A DNA stretch of 64,000 nt from Candidatus Gastranaerophilales bacterium (GCA_944327225.1 CALVGZ010000005.1:1-64000), one strand, 5' to 3'. Counted from the stretch's first letter, positions 1-8,326 are shown. Made by a program: numbers and translations. The notes: generated from the letters alone by a model not told the origin.

Positions 1-75
1 TTCGAACCCTCGAGGCAGATTACTCCACCTAACACCTTAGCAGGGTGCCGCCTTCAGCCACTCGGCCATTTCTCC
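1..75 (-). tRNA. tRNA-Ser(GCU), 3' part cut off by the window edge
   Basis: Read on the minus strand, the 5' end GGAGAAATGGCCGAG is typical of a class II serine tRNA. It is followed by a D-arm and an anticodon stem GCACC/GGTGT closing the loop CTGCTAA, which gives anticodon GCT. A long variable arm and the T-arm start GGGTTCGAA follow. The acceptor 3' strand lies outside the window, so the gene is incomplete here only because of the boundary. Confidence 0.93.
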
Positions 76-86
76 ATTTGTTTTTA

Positions 87-116
87 ATTTTAACATAAAA
101 AATGAATTTTTAGCAA
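87..116 (-). promoter_or_regulatory. Promoter of the tRNA-Ser gene
   Basis: On the minus strand TTGCTA (116-111) is followed after 18 nt by TAAAAT (92-87). The tRNA 5' end lies 11 nt downstream of the -10 box. Both hexamers are near the sigma-70 consensus. Confidence 0.55.
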
Positions 117-206
117 CCGTACCTTAAACAGATTGTATAATACTATATTTGTAGTAATTAAAATTAAATCCTGACGCCACTTTTCGCCACGTATTGTCTA
201 AAAAAG

Positions 207-235
207 TTGCAAAATATGAATTTTTGTGCTATAGT
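207..235 (+). promoter_or_regulatory. Extended -10 promoter of the lytic transglycosylase gene
   Basis: TTGCAA (207-212) and TATAGT (230-235) are separated by 17 nt, with a TGC extension just before the -10 box. Transcription should begin near 242, giving a leader of about 78 nt before the chosen start codon at 320. Confidence 0.6.
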
Positions 236-241
236 GTTGTC

Positions 242-319
242 AAAACTTAGGGTGTGTGGCTCAAGCAATTGATGATTGAGTTTTTTACCCGGTTGACGAG
301 AAAAATGAGGATACTATTT
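242..319 (+). promoter_or_regulatory. Possible structured 5' leader of the lytic transglycosylase mRNA
   Basis: The presumed leader can form CTCAA (260-264) with TTGAG (276-280), followed at once by six T (281-286), a weak terminator-like shape. GGGT (250-253) can pair with ACCC (287-290) around it. Cell-wall hydrolase genes in other bacteria are often under riboswitch or attenuator control, but I could not match this leader to a named riboswitch class. It may simply be untranslated sequence. Confidence 0.25.
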
Positions 320-820
320 ATGACGAAAAAGCTAGTAAAAACTTTGTTAGTTGCTTTTTGTTTCGTACTTATTGCTTCTAACACTGCGAATGCTTCCCAA
401 TCGCCAGAAAGTGCAAAAAAGTTGATTGTTCAAACTGCTCAAAAACTTGGAGTTGACCCGTATATTGCACTAAGTATTGCAAAAATCGAATCTAATTTTA
501 ATGCAAGTGTAAAAAGCCCAAGAGGGGCGATTGGATTATTTCAATTAACTCCTTCGACAGCCAAAAAATTAGGAGTAAATCCGTATATTGTAAGTGAAAA
601 TATTGAAGGCGGCCTAAAATATTATCAAATGTTATATAAAAAATACGGTTCAATGGATTTGGCATTGGCTGCATATAATGCGGGTCCTGGTAATGTTGCT
701 AAATACAATGGAATTCCACCTTTTAGTGCCACGAAGAATTTTATTAAAAATATCAAACGTGAATACAATACATTTAAGGCGGATGAAACAACGCAAACAA
801 TTGTATCTGATATGATATAG
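320..820 (+). CDS. Secreted lytic transglycosylase, SLT domain
   Basis: This 166-residue protein probably cleaves the glycan strands of peptidoglycan in the periplasm or outside the cell. Residues 1-26 form a signal peptide (MTKK, then a hydrophobic stretch ending in NANA). The rest is a single goose-type lysozyme/SLT domain: the catalytic Glu is in AKIESNFN, followed by GAIGLFQLTPSTA and the family signature ALAAYNAGPGNV. The ATG at 320 is chosen because GAGG (307-310) is well spaced from it and a signal peptide starts there. ATGs at 254 and 305 would add a non-signal extension. It has its own promoter and a terminator at 841. No LysM or other wall-binding domain is attached. Confidence 0.88.
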   Translation: MTKKLVKTLLVAFCFVLIASNTANASQSPESAKKLIVQTAQKLGVDPYIALSIAKIESNFNASVKSPRGAIGLFQLTPSTAKKLGVNPYIVSENIEGGLKYYQMLYKKYGSMDLALAAYNAGPGNVAKYNGIPPFSATKNFIKNIKREYNTFKADETTQTIVSDMI

Positions 821-840
821 TTTTATTTGAACAATCAACT

Positions 841-864
841 AAAAGCCTGCTTTAGCAGGCTTTT
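841..864. terminator. Bidirectional rho-independent terminator between the transglycosylase gene and tyrS
   Basis: AAAAGCCTGC and GCAGGCTTTT form a 10-bp stem around the loop TTTA. The A/T tails on both sides allow termination of the plus-strand gene ending at 820 and of tyrS ending at 873 on the minus strand. Confidence 0.85.
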
Positions 865-872
865 AGTATTTG

Positions 873-2087
873 TTATTTAACAAATACTTTGTGAAAAACT
901 TTTTTGCCTTTTTTGATTTTTAATCCTTTTTTTAAGTCATTAACTGATAATTTGTAATCAAATGATAAAATTTTATTGTCATTGATACTTATTCCGCCTT
1001 GTGAAATTAAACGTTTCGCTTCTCCTTTGCTTTGGCATAAACCGCAATCGACAAGTGCATCCGTTAATAAAATATTTTCGCCTTCAAAAATAAGTTCCGT
1101 TGCGGGCATATTTGAATCATCTGCTCCACCTTCAAATAATGCTCTTGCTGAGTTTTGAGCAGTAATTGCCTCGTTTTCGCCGTGAACAAGTTTGGTTAAT
1201 TCAAATGCCAGTATTTCTTTTGCCTTATTTAATTGTTCTCCATGCCAGTTTTCCATTTCTTTTATTTCTTCCAGTGAAAGAAAAGTCAACATTCTGATAC
1301 ATTTTAGAACATCTGCATCTTCAACATTCCGCCAATATTGGTAAAAATCGTAAACAGAAGTTTTATTTTTATCTAACCATATTGCACCAGAAGCAGTTTT
1401 GCCCATTTTTTTGCCTTGAGAGTTTAAAAGTAAAGTTATTGTCATTGAATGAGCGTCACGACCTGTTTTTTTTCTGATTAAGTCAGACCCTGCCAGCATA
1501 TTTGACCATTGGTCGTCGCCTCCGAATTGTAAATTACAATCATAATGACCATTGAGATAATAAAAATCATAAGCCTGCATTATCATATAATTAAATTCAA
1601 GAAAGCTTAACCCTTTTTCCATTCTCTGTTTATAGCACTCGGCTCTCAACATATTATTTACAGAAAAACACGAACCAACTTCTCTTAAAAGCTCAACATA
1701 ATTTAATTTTAATAGCCAGTCGGCATTATTTAGCATTATAGCTTTGTCATCACCAAATTCAATAAACCTTTCCATTTGTTTTTTAAAACAAGCACAATTA
1801 TAATCGATGGTTTCTTTTGTCATCATTGAACGCATATCACTTCTTCCTGAAGGATCACCTATGTGACCTGTTCCGCCACCAATTAAAACTATGGGTCTAT
1901 TGCCTGCCATTTGGAGCCTTTTCATTAAACATAATGCCATAAAATGGCCGACATGAAGTGAATCGGCGGTAGGGTCAAAGCCTATATAAAATCTTGCACC
2001 ACCTGAATTAATGAGATTTTTGATTTCTTCTTCATTTGTTGTTTGTGCTATTAGTTGTCTTTCTTGTAATTCTTCAAATATTTTCAT
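873..2087 (-). CDS. tyrS: Tyrosyl-tRNA synthetase
   Basis: The enzyme attaches tyrosine to tRNA-Tyr in the cytoplasm. At 404 residues it has the full bacterial length. The class I signatures are visible: HVGHFMAL (HIGH motif) within ARFYIGFDPTADSLHVGH, the tyrosine pocket region MQAYDFYYLNGHYDCNLQFGGDDQW, and KMGKTASG in place of KMSKS. The C-terminal S4-like RNA-binding domain (about residues 338-404) includes LVDCGLCQSKGEAKRLISQGG. AGGA lies 8 nt before the ATG. The WG-repeat gene is 15 nt upstream on the same strand, so the two are probably cotranscribed. Confidence 0.97.
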   Translation of the reverse strand: MKIFEELQERQLIAQTTNEEEIKNLINSGGARFYIGFDPTADSLHVGHFMALCLMKRLQMAGNRPIVLIGGGTGHIGDPSGRSDMRSMMTKETIDYNCACFKKQMERFIEFGDDKAIMLNNADWLLKLNYVELLREVGSCFSVNNMLRAECYKQRMEKGLSFLEFNYMIMQAYDFYYLNGHYDCNLQFGGDDQWSNMLAGSDLIRKKTGRDAHSMTITLLLNSQGKKMGKTASGAIWLDKNKTSVYDFYQYWRNVEDADVLKCIRMLTFLSLEEIKEMENWHGEQLNKAKEILAFELTKLVHGENEAITAQNSARALFEGGADDSNMPATELIFEGENILLTDALVDCGLCQSKGEAKRLISQGGISINDNKILSFDYKLSVNDLKKGLKIKKGKKVFHKVFVK

Positions 2088-2102
2088 TTATAATTTCCTA
2101 AA

Positions 2103-2978
2103 TTAGTTCATTTGTTTTTTTAAATTTGCTTTTACGTCTGCAAAAGGACCATTGTTAGGTGCTTTTAAATTATTTATATAATTTTTTCCGTATACAAACG
2201 GAAATTTTAATAGCCAAGAGGATTTTATTAAAATTGAAGCAGTGTCTGCTCCATGAGCTAAAATTAATTCATCTATTGTTTGTTCGTATGCGGGAGAAAT
2301 CGATGAAAAAAGTTTTATCAAATAATCACTGAAGCTAACAACTCCGTATCCTGCACTTGCGATAGGATTTTCAATTATTTGAGTAATTTTAAATTGTTTA
2401 CCCGCATCATCTGAAGTTAAAATTTCTTTTGGAATTTCAATAACATCTTTATCAGGTTGAGCTATTTCGTACCAAATGCCGTCATATTGTATTTTTATAA
2501 CATTTGGTTTTGGCATATAAATATCATCTGCAACCGGGGCAAGCAATATGTCTCCATCAAAACTGATTAAACCATATTTGTAATTTTTGCATACGAGAAA
2601 CATTTTTCCATATAATATATCGATTGAAGAATATTCACGGTCTATTATTATGTTACCGTCAGAGTCTACAATCATATATTTTCCGCCAAGACCGAGTTTC
2701 GCGTATTTTCCGACATATCTTTGTGCGGATGTGTATTTTATATCAATTAGAATCCGACCGGAATTATCAATAATTCCGTATTTATTTTTGTACATACATA
2801 ACCATGAAGTATCCGCCAACCTTATTAATTTGGAATAAATCGCGTCAGTTATTTTATTTTCACCTTGAATTAAACCAAATTTGTTTTCGATACTATATGT
2901 ATTAACAATTTCTTGCAGAGCAAAAACATTTTGTACGGTAAATAAAATATAAACAATATACAAAAATATTTTTTTCAT
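2103..2978 (-). CDS. Exported WG-repeat protein
   Basis: The predicted protein has 291 residues from the ATG at 2978. That start opens a clear signal peptide (MKKIFLYIVYILFTVQNVFA), whereas an upstream in-frame ATG at 2996 would put six extra residues before it. About residues 35-150 hold three to four WG-type beta repeats, for example KNKYGIIDNSGRILI, GKYMIVDSDGNIII and NYKYGLISFDGDILL. Such repeats are known as beta-rich surface or binding modules of uncertain role. The C-terminal half (about 185-291) is not recognised and includes a Gly/Ala-poor helical tail. It lies just upstream of tyrS. A -10 box sits 6 nt before the ATG and there is no Shine-Dalgarno sequence. Confidence 0.8.
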   Translation of the reverse strand: MKKIFLYIVYILFTVQNVFALQEIVNTYSIENKFGLIQGENKITDAIYSKLIRLADTSWLCMYKNKYGIIDNSGRILIDIKYTSAQRYVGKYAKLGLGGKYMIVDSDGNIIIDREYSSIDILYGKMFLVCKNYKYGLISFDGDILLAPVADDIYMPKPNVIKIQYDGIWYEIAQPDKDVIEIPKEILTSDDAGKQFKITQIIENPIASAGYGVVSFSDYLIKLFSSISPAYEQTIDELILAHGADTASILIKSSWLLKFPFVYGKNYINNLKAPNNGPFADVKANLKKQMN

Positions 2979-2984
2979 AGAAAT

Positions 2985-2990
2985 ATCATA
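2985..2990 (-). promoter_or_regulatory. -10 box 6 nt before the WG-repeat gene
   Basis: TATGAT (2990-2985 on the minus strand) is followed by only 6 nt before the ATG at 2978. If used, the transcript would begin at or next to the start codon. No convincing -35 hexamer was found. Confidence 0.4.
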
Positions 2991-3004
2991 CCACAAATTT
3001 ATGT

Positions 3005-3010
3005 TATAAT
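3005..3010 (+). promoter_or_regulatory. -10 box 9 nt before the AsmA-like gene
   Basis: A perfect TATAAT (3005-3010) precedes the ATG at 3020 by 9 nt. There is no Shine-Dalgarno sequence, so the mRNA would be leaderless or nearly so. It faces away from the TATGAT box of the WG-repeat gene, and the whole divergent intergenic region is only 41 bp. Confidence 0.45.
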
Positions 3011-3019
3011 TTTCTTGTT

Positions 3020-5782
3020 ATGATAAATAAAAAGTCAATAATTTTAACTATTACAATATCTTTAATAGCGTTATTTGTTTTAACAATTTTCGGATATATT
3101 AGTGTATTACCAAAAGTAGCTCAGTCTAAAATTTTAAAAAAAACTTTAAGTAAAATAGTATATGATGTCACAAAGACAGATTTTGATTATGACTTCGTCG
3201 AATTAAAAACATATTTAAAACCGCAATTAGACCTTAAAATAGGTCATTTGACATTGAATAAAAAGGGAGTTGAGCTAGTTAAGCTTGAAAATTTTGAAAC
3301 ATCAGTTTCTTTTGGTGATATTTTTTTAAAAAAAATTAAATTGAACAAATTTTTAGCAACAACTCTTGTAATAAAGGCGGATAAATTAATTGAAGCATTG
3401 GAAATAGAACAACAGGAACAAAAAAAAGAACAAGAGTTTGATTGGAAAATAGATATATATGATTCAAAAATTAAACTTGATGAACTTGAACTTTCTTATA
3501 AACAAAACGGTGCAACGTTAGACTTATATTCAAGAGATATTGCTCTTGTACAAGAGGGCAATCAAAAAAATCTTGAATTTAATTTTGAATCAGTTATTTC
3601 TAAGGGTTCAAAAGTGTATGCAAATATAGCTTCATCTTCAATTAATGAGGTAAAAATTTATAGCGATAAAATATCAACGGAAAATCTAACAGTTTTAATT
3701 AATGATTCAAGGTTGTTTTTATCGTCAAATATTACTTTAAAAGATGTTATTATTAATGCAAAATCAGATAAATTTACGTTAAATGATATTTTTAATTTAA
3801 TTAATTCGAATATTGTAATACCAAACGGAGAAAAATTACTTCAGCCGCTTAAAAATCCAAGCGGAAAGGTCAGTTTTGACGTAAATTCAAATAATGGTGA
3901 ATTATCAGGTTATATAAATATTGATAACACAAAAGCTTATCTTAAAGACGTTTCTTTAATACCTGTTAATATTTCGAAAGGTAAAATTATTATCTCAAAA
4001 GATAAAATAACTTTTTCAAATTTGACTGGTTTTTACGGAAAAAATAAAAATAACGGCATTAAAATATATGGTGATATTAAAGACTATTATAAAACTTTTG
4101 ATTCCAATATAACTATAGATACGGTTATTACAAATGAATTTTTTGGGGATTATCTTGCCAAATTGATGAATAATACTGTTTTATACGCATCAAAACCTTT
4201 TGGTACAAGGATAATTTATAAATCCAAAAATAATATTATGGATATAACTTGGTTGGCAAAAATCCCTAAGGGAGTTAATTTTGGAATTAAAGAAACAAAA
4301 TCTGCGTTAAGTGATTATGATAGAGCAGTAAAAGGTGATTTTCATATTGAAGGCGATTTGTTTGATGTAAAAAATATAAATTACTATATAGCTTCGGATA
4401 TAAAAAGAGGGGTTAAAATTAAACCAATACTTATATTGGACGCAAAAATGAATCTAAAAGGCGAGTTAAAAAATGCCGGTTTTAGTTTTGGAAGAGAAAT
4501 GCCTTGTGAATTTTTAAATATTTTTACAGGTCAAAAATTGTTTAAAAAAGGTACGGTTAAGGGTGATTTACATGTTGATTTTAAAAATAACATACCAGTA
4601 CTTGATGCTAATATGGAAATTGATAAAACAATCATTCCAACTCAAAGATTGTTTATAAAACATGCTTCTCTTAAGACTAATTCCAATATTATAAATGTTG
4701 ATGCACAAGGCAGATTTAAAAGAGCAAAATATATTTTTAGCGGAAAAATCAAAAATGAACTTCAACCTCCTTTTGTAATCAAAAATTTAGCATTAGATAT
4801 TGATAATATTGATGTTGAACGTTTCATAAGTGCCGTTAATAATCAAAATAAAAATCAAACAATCGATACAACAAAAATTGAATCAGAAAATGATATTGCA
4901 AACGATAATGATAATTATATGTTTGACACAAGTCTAATAAGAATTGAAGATGGTGATTTCACTCTTCATAAGGGTAATTATAAAGATTTAACTTTTGGTA
5001 ATATTAAAGCTAAATTGACTTTAGATGAAAACGGTATTTTGGAAATAATTTCAAATAGATTCGATATAGCGAGTGGAAATTCTTCGTTATTTGTAAAATG
5101 TGATTTAAAAAATATTAAATACTATGTGAAACTGGGAGTAAAAGCAATTGATTCAAACTTGATGGCAAAGGTTTTGTTTAATCTTGGAAAAGAAATAACC
5201 GGACATGCTTCAGGATTGATTGAGCTTTATAGTGATAAAAGTTTAAAATTAAATGGTAACATAAGGTTTTTGATACTTGACGGCACAATTGGTAAAATTG
5301 GTCTTGTTGAATATGTATTAAAAATTGCTTCAGTATTTAGAAACCCTATTGCTATGATGAGTCCGGGTGCAATAATGGATATTATAAGAATTCCTGAGGG
5401 TAATTTTGATAAAATTACAGGGGAACTTGCAATTAAAGATAATGTTGTTAATAAAATAAATATTAAATCATATTCACCCACTTTAAGTGCACTTATTAAG
5501 GGTAGATTTGACATGGAAAAACATGATACATCGCTCAGGATTTATACAAGGTTCTCATCAGATAAAAAAACTATGTTTAGTTTTTTAAGAAACATATCTT
5601 TAAGTGCTCTTGCAAACAAGGTTCAAATGAATACAAGAAACGATGCTAATTATTACCAATCCGAACTTGTGGAATTGCCTGAAATAAATGTGGCTAATGA
5701 AAAAACGCAAGTATTTTTAACTCAGGTTGAAGGAGATGTTGAACATAATAATTTTCTTTCAAGTTTGAAAAAAATTAAATAG
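3020..5782 (+). CDS. AsmA-like envelope protein
   Basis: This 920-residue protein has one N-terminal membrane anchor (about residues 6-28, IILTITISLIALFVLTIFGY). A very long beta-strand-rich body with AsmA/DUF3971-type features follows: a TDFDYDFVELKTYLKPQLDLKIGHLTL segment near the start and an AsmA C-terminal-like region near 690-890 (FNLGKEITGHASGLIELYS, SPGAIMDIIRIPEGNFDKITGEL). Members of this superfamily (AsmA, TamB, YhdP) are thought to bridge the periplasm and help move phospholipids or assemble outer-membrane components. That fits the lipid A genes elsewhere in the window. It is divergently transcribed from the WG-repeat gene, and its 3' end overlaps the next convergent gene by 8 bp. 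Confidence 0.75.
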   Translation: MINKKSIILTITISLIALFVLTIFGYISVLPKVAQSKILKKTLSKIVYDVTKTDFDYDFVELKTYLKPQLDLKIGHLTLNKKGVELVKLENFETSVSFGDIFLKKIKLNKFLATTLVIKADKLIEALEIEQQEQKKEQEFDWKIDIYDSKIKLDELELSYKQNGATLDLYSRDIALVQEGNQKNLEFNFESVISKGSKVYANIASSSINEVKIYSDKISTENLTVLINDSRLFLSSNITLKDVIINAKSDKFTLNDIFNLINSNIVIPNGEKLLQPLKNPSGKVSFDVNSNNGELSGYINIDNTKAYLKDVSLIPVNISKGKIIISKDKITFSNLTGFYGKNKNNGIKIYGDIKDYYKTFDSNITIDTVITNEFFGDYLAKLMNNTVLYASKPFGTRIIYKSKNNIMDITWLAKIPKGVNFGIKETKSALSDYDRAVKGDFHIEGDLFDVKNINYYIASDIKRGVKIKPILILDAKMNLKGELKNAGFSFGREMPCEFLNIFTGQKLFKKGTVKGDLHVDFKNNIPVLDANMEIDKTIIPTQRLFIKHASLKTNSNIINVDAQGRFKRAKYIFSGKIKNELQPPFVIKNLALDIDNIDVERFISAVNNQNKNQTIDTTKIESENDIANDNDNYMFDTSLIRIEDGDFTLHKGNYKDLTFGNIKAKLTLDENGILEIISNRFDIASGNSSLFVKCDLKNIKYYVKLGVKAIDSNLMAKVLFNLGKEITGHASGLIELYSDKSLKLNGNIRFLILDGTIGKIGLVEYVLKIASVFRNPIAMMSPGAIMDIIRIPEGNFDKITGELAIKDNVVNKINIKSYSPTLSALIKGRFDMEKHDTSLRIYTRFSSDKKTMFSFLRNISLSALANKVQMNTRNDANYYQSELVELPEINVANEKTQVFLTQVEGDVEHNNFLSSLKKIK

Positions 5783-6710
5783 AAAAATCCGAGTCTATTT
5801 TAAAGATTATTTTTATAATTAAATGCGATAATATTAAAACGGCGGGTGAGATGTAGCTTTTTGAAATAATTTTAAAATTTTGCTCGGGGTTGGCTTTGTT
5901 GAAAGTTTCTTTTTTTAATTTAAAATCTATGAAAGTATTAATGTTAATATCTTTAGAGAATTCCATAAGTATATTTTTAAATTTTTCTTTTGGAAATTGG
6001 TTATGTATATAAAAATATATAATAATGTCATTGTTTTGAGCACTTAAAGAACATAGGATATTTGAAAAATTTATTGTTTCAAACATTATTGACAAATCTT
6101 GGGATTTGATTACTTCTTTTTCTTCGTTATCTTCAACATTATATTCAACTTGTCTGTCAAAAATTTGCCCGTTAATTGGTATATATAAAAGTAAAAATTC
6201 TTTTAAAATATTTGAATTGCTAGAGCTTTGCGATTGAATATAAGTCAAAATTGATAATATATCTTTTAATTGCGAGCTTTCATCCGCTCCGAATTTTAAT
6301 GAAGAAGAAATAGTTTGAAGAATTTTATCTATTGCAACTTTTGATTTTTGATTTAAAAATTCAGAGAGTGCTTTTGTATCGATAAGATTTTCAACTAAAA
6401 TTTTTAGCATTTGAGAATCTTTTGAATCAGAATTTAGCTGTTGAATAAATTTATCAATAGAATCAGGAAGTGATAGTAAACTTTGCAGGTATTTAACTAA
6501 AACCTTATTATCCATTTTTGCAAGTTCTAAGCTATATATTAATGCAGGATTTATGGGTTCAAAAGTTTTGTTTAAGGGAATATTGCTGCTGTTTTGATTT
6601 GAGTTATTTAAAGTATTATCATCGGAAATTTCGGTTAAATTAGTGTTTTTAATATTATTTGACGGCAATCGTACAAAATTTAAATTGTTTATTGGATTAA
6701 AATTAGTCAT
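5775..6710 (-). CDS. Unrecognised 311-residue helical protein
   Basis: I do not recognise this protein. It begins MTNFNPINNLNFVRLPSNN, loosely resembling the 'xPVxN...F' N-termini of other small proteins in this window. About residues 25-50 are low-complexity Asn/Ser. The body (60-180) is predicted helical with leucine-rich segments such as LVKYLQSLLSLPDSIDKFIQQL. The C-terminus (275-311) is hydrophobic (SPAVLILSHLIIKIIFKI) but not a clear membrane helix. No signal peptide or catalytic motif is visible. The gene stands alone between a convergent AsmA-like gene (8-bp tail overlap) and a 255-bp intergenic region. Confidence 0.6.
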   Translation of the reverse strand: MTNFNPINNLNFVRLPSNNIKNTNLTEISDDNTLNNSNQNSSNIPLNKTFEPINPALIYSLELAKMDNKVLVKYLQSLLSLPDSIDKFIQQLNSDSKDSQMLKILVENLIDTKALSEFLNQKSKVAIDKILQTISSSLKFGADESSQLKDILSILTYIQSQSSSNSNILKEFLLLYIPINGQIFDRQVEYNVEDNEEKEVIKSQDLSIMFETINFSNILCSLSAQNNDIIIYFYIHNQFPKEKFKNILMEFSKDININTFIDFKLKKETFNKANPEQNFKIISKSYISPAVLILSHLIIKIIFKIDSDFSI

Positions 6711-6798
6711 GACAATTCTAGTTTATATTTATTTGTTATTCATTTCTTAATAAAGATGTTTAAATTGTAAACTTTTTTTAATTTCTTAAAATCCACTT

Positions 6799-6967
6799 GT
6801 TGTAGGATGAAAGAACACTACTACACATGTAAAATATAGATAGGTTTGAAGGATTTGCCTTTAACAGTACATTTAGTTTAAAATATTATTAAAGATAAAT
6901 ATTAATGGTTTATTAATAGGAAATTTTTTAATGGGGAAATGGGGGTTTTGATAACCTCCCTTTTTTT
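6799..6967 (+). ncRNA. Candidate plus-strand small RNA in the 6711-6965 intergenic region
   Basis: The flanking genes both lie on the minus strand, yet the region ends in a plus-strand intrinsic terminator (6941-6967). A possible promoter, TTGTAA (6765-6770), 16 nt, TAAAAT (6787-6792), would start a transcript of about 168 nt near 6799. The only small frame inside encodes 10 residues (MKEHYYTCKI, from 6807) with poor start context. I do not recognise the RNA family. Confidence 0.35.
6941..6967 (+). terminator. Plus-strand intrinsic terminator with no plus-strand gene in front of it
   Basis: GGGGGTT (6941-6947) pairs with AACCTCC (6953-6959), with one G-U pair, and is followed by seven T (6961-6967). 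The minus-strand reading has no T-run, so the orientation is clear. It overlaps the stop codon of the photolyase gene. Confidence 0.65.
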
Positions 6968-8213
6968 ATGCTTTATATTTGCTTATATATTCATTGATGT
7001 TAAATTTGTTTTTTGCACCATTGTATGTCATTTTTCTTATTTTTCCAAATATATAGCTATCTTTAAAAGGTCTGTCATGTAAACCTGCTATTGCCCAAAG
7101 TATTGAAGCATAACCGTTTGTTGATGGTGCATCGTAGGCATATTTATCATTTAAGTATATGGCTTTTTTTATTGCTTCAATATTTGAAATGCTCCATTTT
7201 AATATCATTTTCGCCCAATACATTCTAAGATATGAACTAATCCTGCCTTCTTTTAAAAGTTGTATTTGACAGGCATTCCATAAATTATCATTCGTTTTTG
7301 CATTTTCGAGTTCTGACATGGAATAAATTTTATCTCTTAAATCATTTTCGTGTTCTTTTATTGTTAATTTTGCCCAATTAGGAATACAGTTTAAATTTTT
7401 AAAGTTTTTACAATATAAACAAAAATTTTCGGCTAATTCTTTTCTTATTATTAATTCATCTAAAAAAGTTTCTTTGTTTTCTTTTGCGGCATTGGATTTT
7501 ATTATTTCAAGTGCAATTCTTTGCGAAGAAATAAAACCAAAATTAATATAGGGAGATAATTCGGATGTTATATATTTATTGGGGTCATTTCTTAAATCTG
7601 AATAAAAATCAAGTTTATTTAAAATAAAGTTATTTAAAATATTAAATGCCTCAGAATTTGAGTATTTAGTCTTTATAAAATCATTCAAAAAATAACCTAT
7701 ATTATTATAGATTTTTCTTCTAAAGGTCATTGCACTATATTCTTGTTTATTTGAAGCAAAACGAGCAGGAACAATGTTATGTCCGTCGACCTCGATAACA
7801 TTGAAGGGGTATTTTTTATATTTTGTTTTTTCAAGGGGATTAAAATCAATAATTAATAGGGAAATATTAAAATTGTCAAAGCTTTTAAATTCAGAAAAAG
7901 AGATATTTTTTTCAAAAAATGTTTCTTTTAATTCTTGAAAATTTTTATTAAAAAAAATTTTTTTAAATTTAGTATTTATTTTTGGGAAAACGTATAAAAC
8001 TTTAAAAGAAAGATTAAGTTTTTTTGCTAAATTTAATCCGTAAATAATTGCAAAATTATCATAAAAGCGAAATTCTCTGGTCATTAAATATATTATTTCG
8101 CCATTTTTTAAATTCGGTAAGTTATTTATGAAGAACAATCTTTCTGCCAAAGGAACAGTTTCAATATTTGATATATTAATATATGCTAGTATATTGTTTT
8201 TTTTATAATTCAT
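6966..8213 (-). CDS. Class II deoxyribodipyrimidine photolyase
   Basis: This 415-residue flavoprotein should split UV-induced cyclobutane pyrimidine dimers using light. The N-terminal Rossmann-like domain contains YLMTREFRFYDNFAI, the class II counterpart of WMSRDQRxxDNWA, and FNVIEVDGHNIVPARFASNKQEYSA with R-K-I following. The C-terminal FAD/DNA domain shows TSELSPYINFGFIS, RISSYLRMYWAKMILKW and the class II signature NGYASILWAIAGLHDRP...FGKIRKMTYNGAKNKF. The ATG at 8213 is chosen. A TTG two codons upstream lies inside a perfect palindrome. No Shine-Dalgarno sequence precedes either start. The gene is monocistronic. Confidence 0.9.
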   Translation of the reverse strand: MNYKKNNILAYINISNIETVPLAERLFFINNLPNLKNGEIIYLMTREFRFYDNFAIIYGLNLAKKLNLSFKVLYVFPKINTKFKKIFFNKNFQELKETFFEKNISFSEFKSFDNFNISLLIIDFNPLEKTKYKKYPFNVIEVDGHNIVPARFASNKQEYSAMTFRRKIYNNIGYFLNDFIKTKYSNSEAFNILNNFILNKLDFYSDLRNDPNKYITSELSPYINFGFISSQRIALEIIKSNAAKENKETFLDELIIRKELAENFCLYCKNFKNLNCIPNWAKLTIKEHENDLRDKIYSMSELENAKTNDNLWNACQIQLLKEGRISSYLRMYWAKMILKWSISNIEAIKKAIYLNDKYAYDAPSTNGYASILWAIAGLHDRPFKDSYIFGKIRKMTYNGAKNKFNINEYISKYKA

Positions 8214-8214
8214 A

Positions 8215-8239
8215 TTCAACTCTTAATTTAAGAGTTGAA
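8215..8239. promoter_or_regulatory. Perfect 25-bp palindrome abutting the photolyase start, candidate operator
   Basis: TTCAACTCTTAA and TTAAGAGTTGAA are exact inverted repeats around a single central base. They end one base from the photolyase ATG. A minus-strand -10 box TACAAT (8248-8243) lies just upstream, so transcription would start inside the palindrome. That position suits a repressor operator or an mRNA hairpin that blocks ribosome access. It does not resemble the cyanobacterial or Gram-positive LexA boxes I know. Confidence 0.5.
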
Positions 8240-8290
8240 CAGATTGTAGAAAATTTCATTAAACTAAAGGGTAGTTTTTAGACTTTTTAT

Positions 8291-8326
8291 AAAAAAAGAA
8301 CAAAAATATTATTTTGTTCTTTTTTT
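8291..8326 (-). terminator. Terminator of the 95-residue protein gene
   Basis: AAAAAAAGAACAAAA (8291-8305) pairs with TTTTGTTCTTTTTTT (8312-8326). On the minus strand the hairpin lies 41 nt downstream of the stop at 8367 and is bounded by T-rich sequence. It could act in both directions. Confidence 0.7.

Noticed and set aside
254-319. An upstream ATG that would extend the transglycosylase by 22 residues
   Set aside because: It lies in the presumed leader 12 nt after the predicted transcript start, has no ribosome site and would bury the signal peptide.
3020-5782. Assignment of the large envelope protein specifically to TamB
   Set aside because: The C-terminal TamB signature is not clear; the broader AsmA-like label is all the sequence supports.
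8291-8326. The A/T-rich hairpin as a repeat element or small RNA
   Set aside because: Position and T-runs fit a simple terminator of the 95-residue protein gene.
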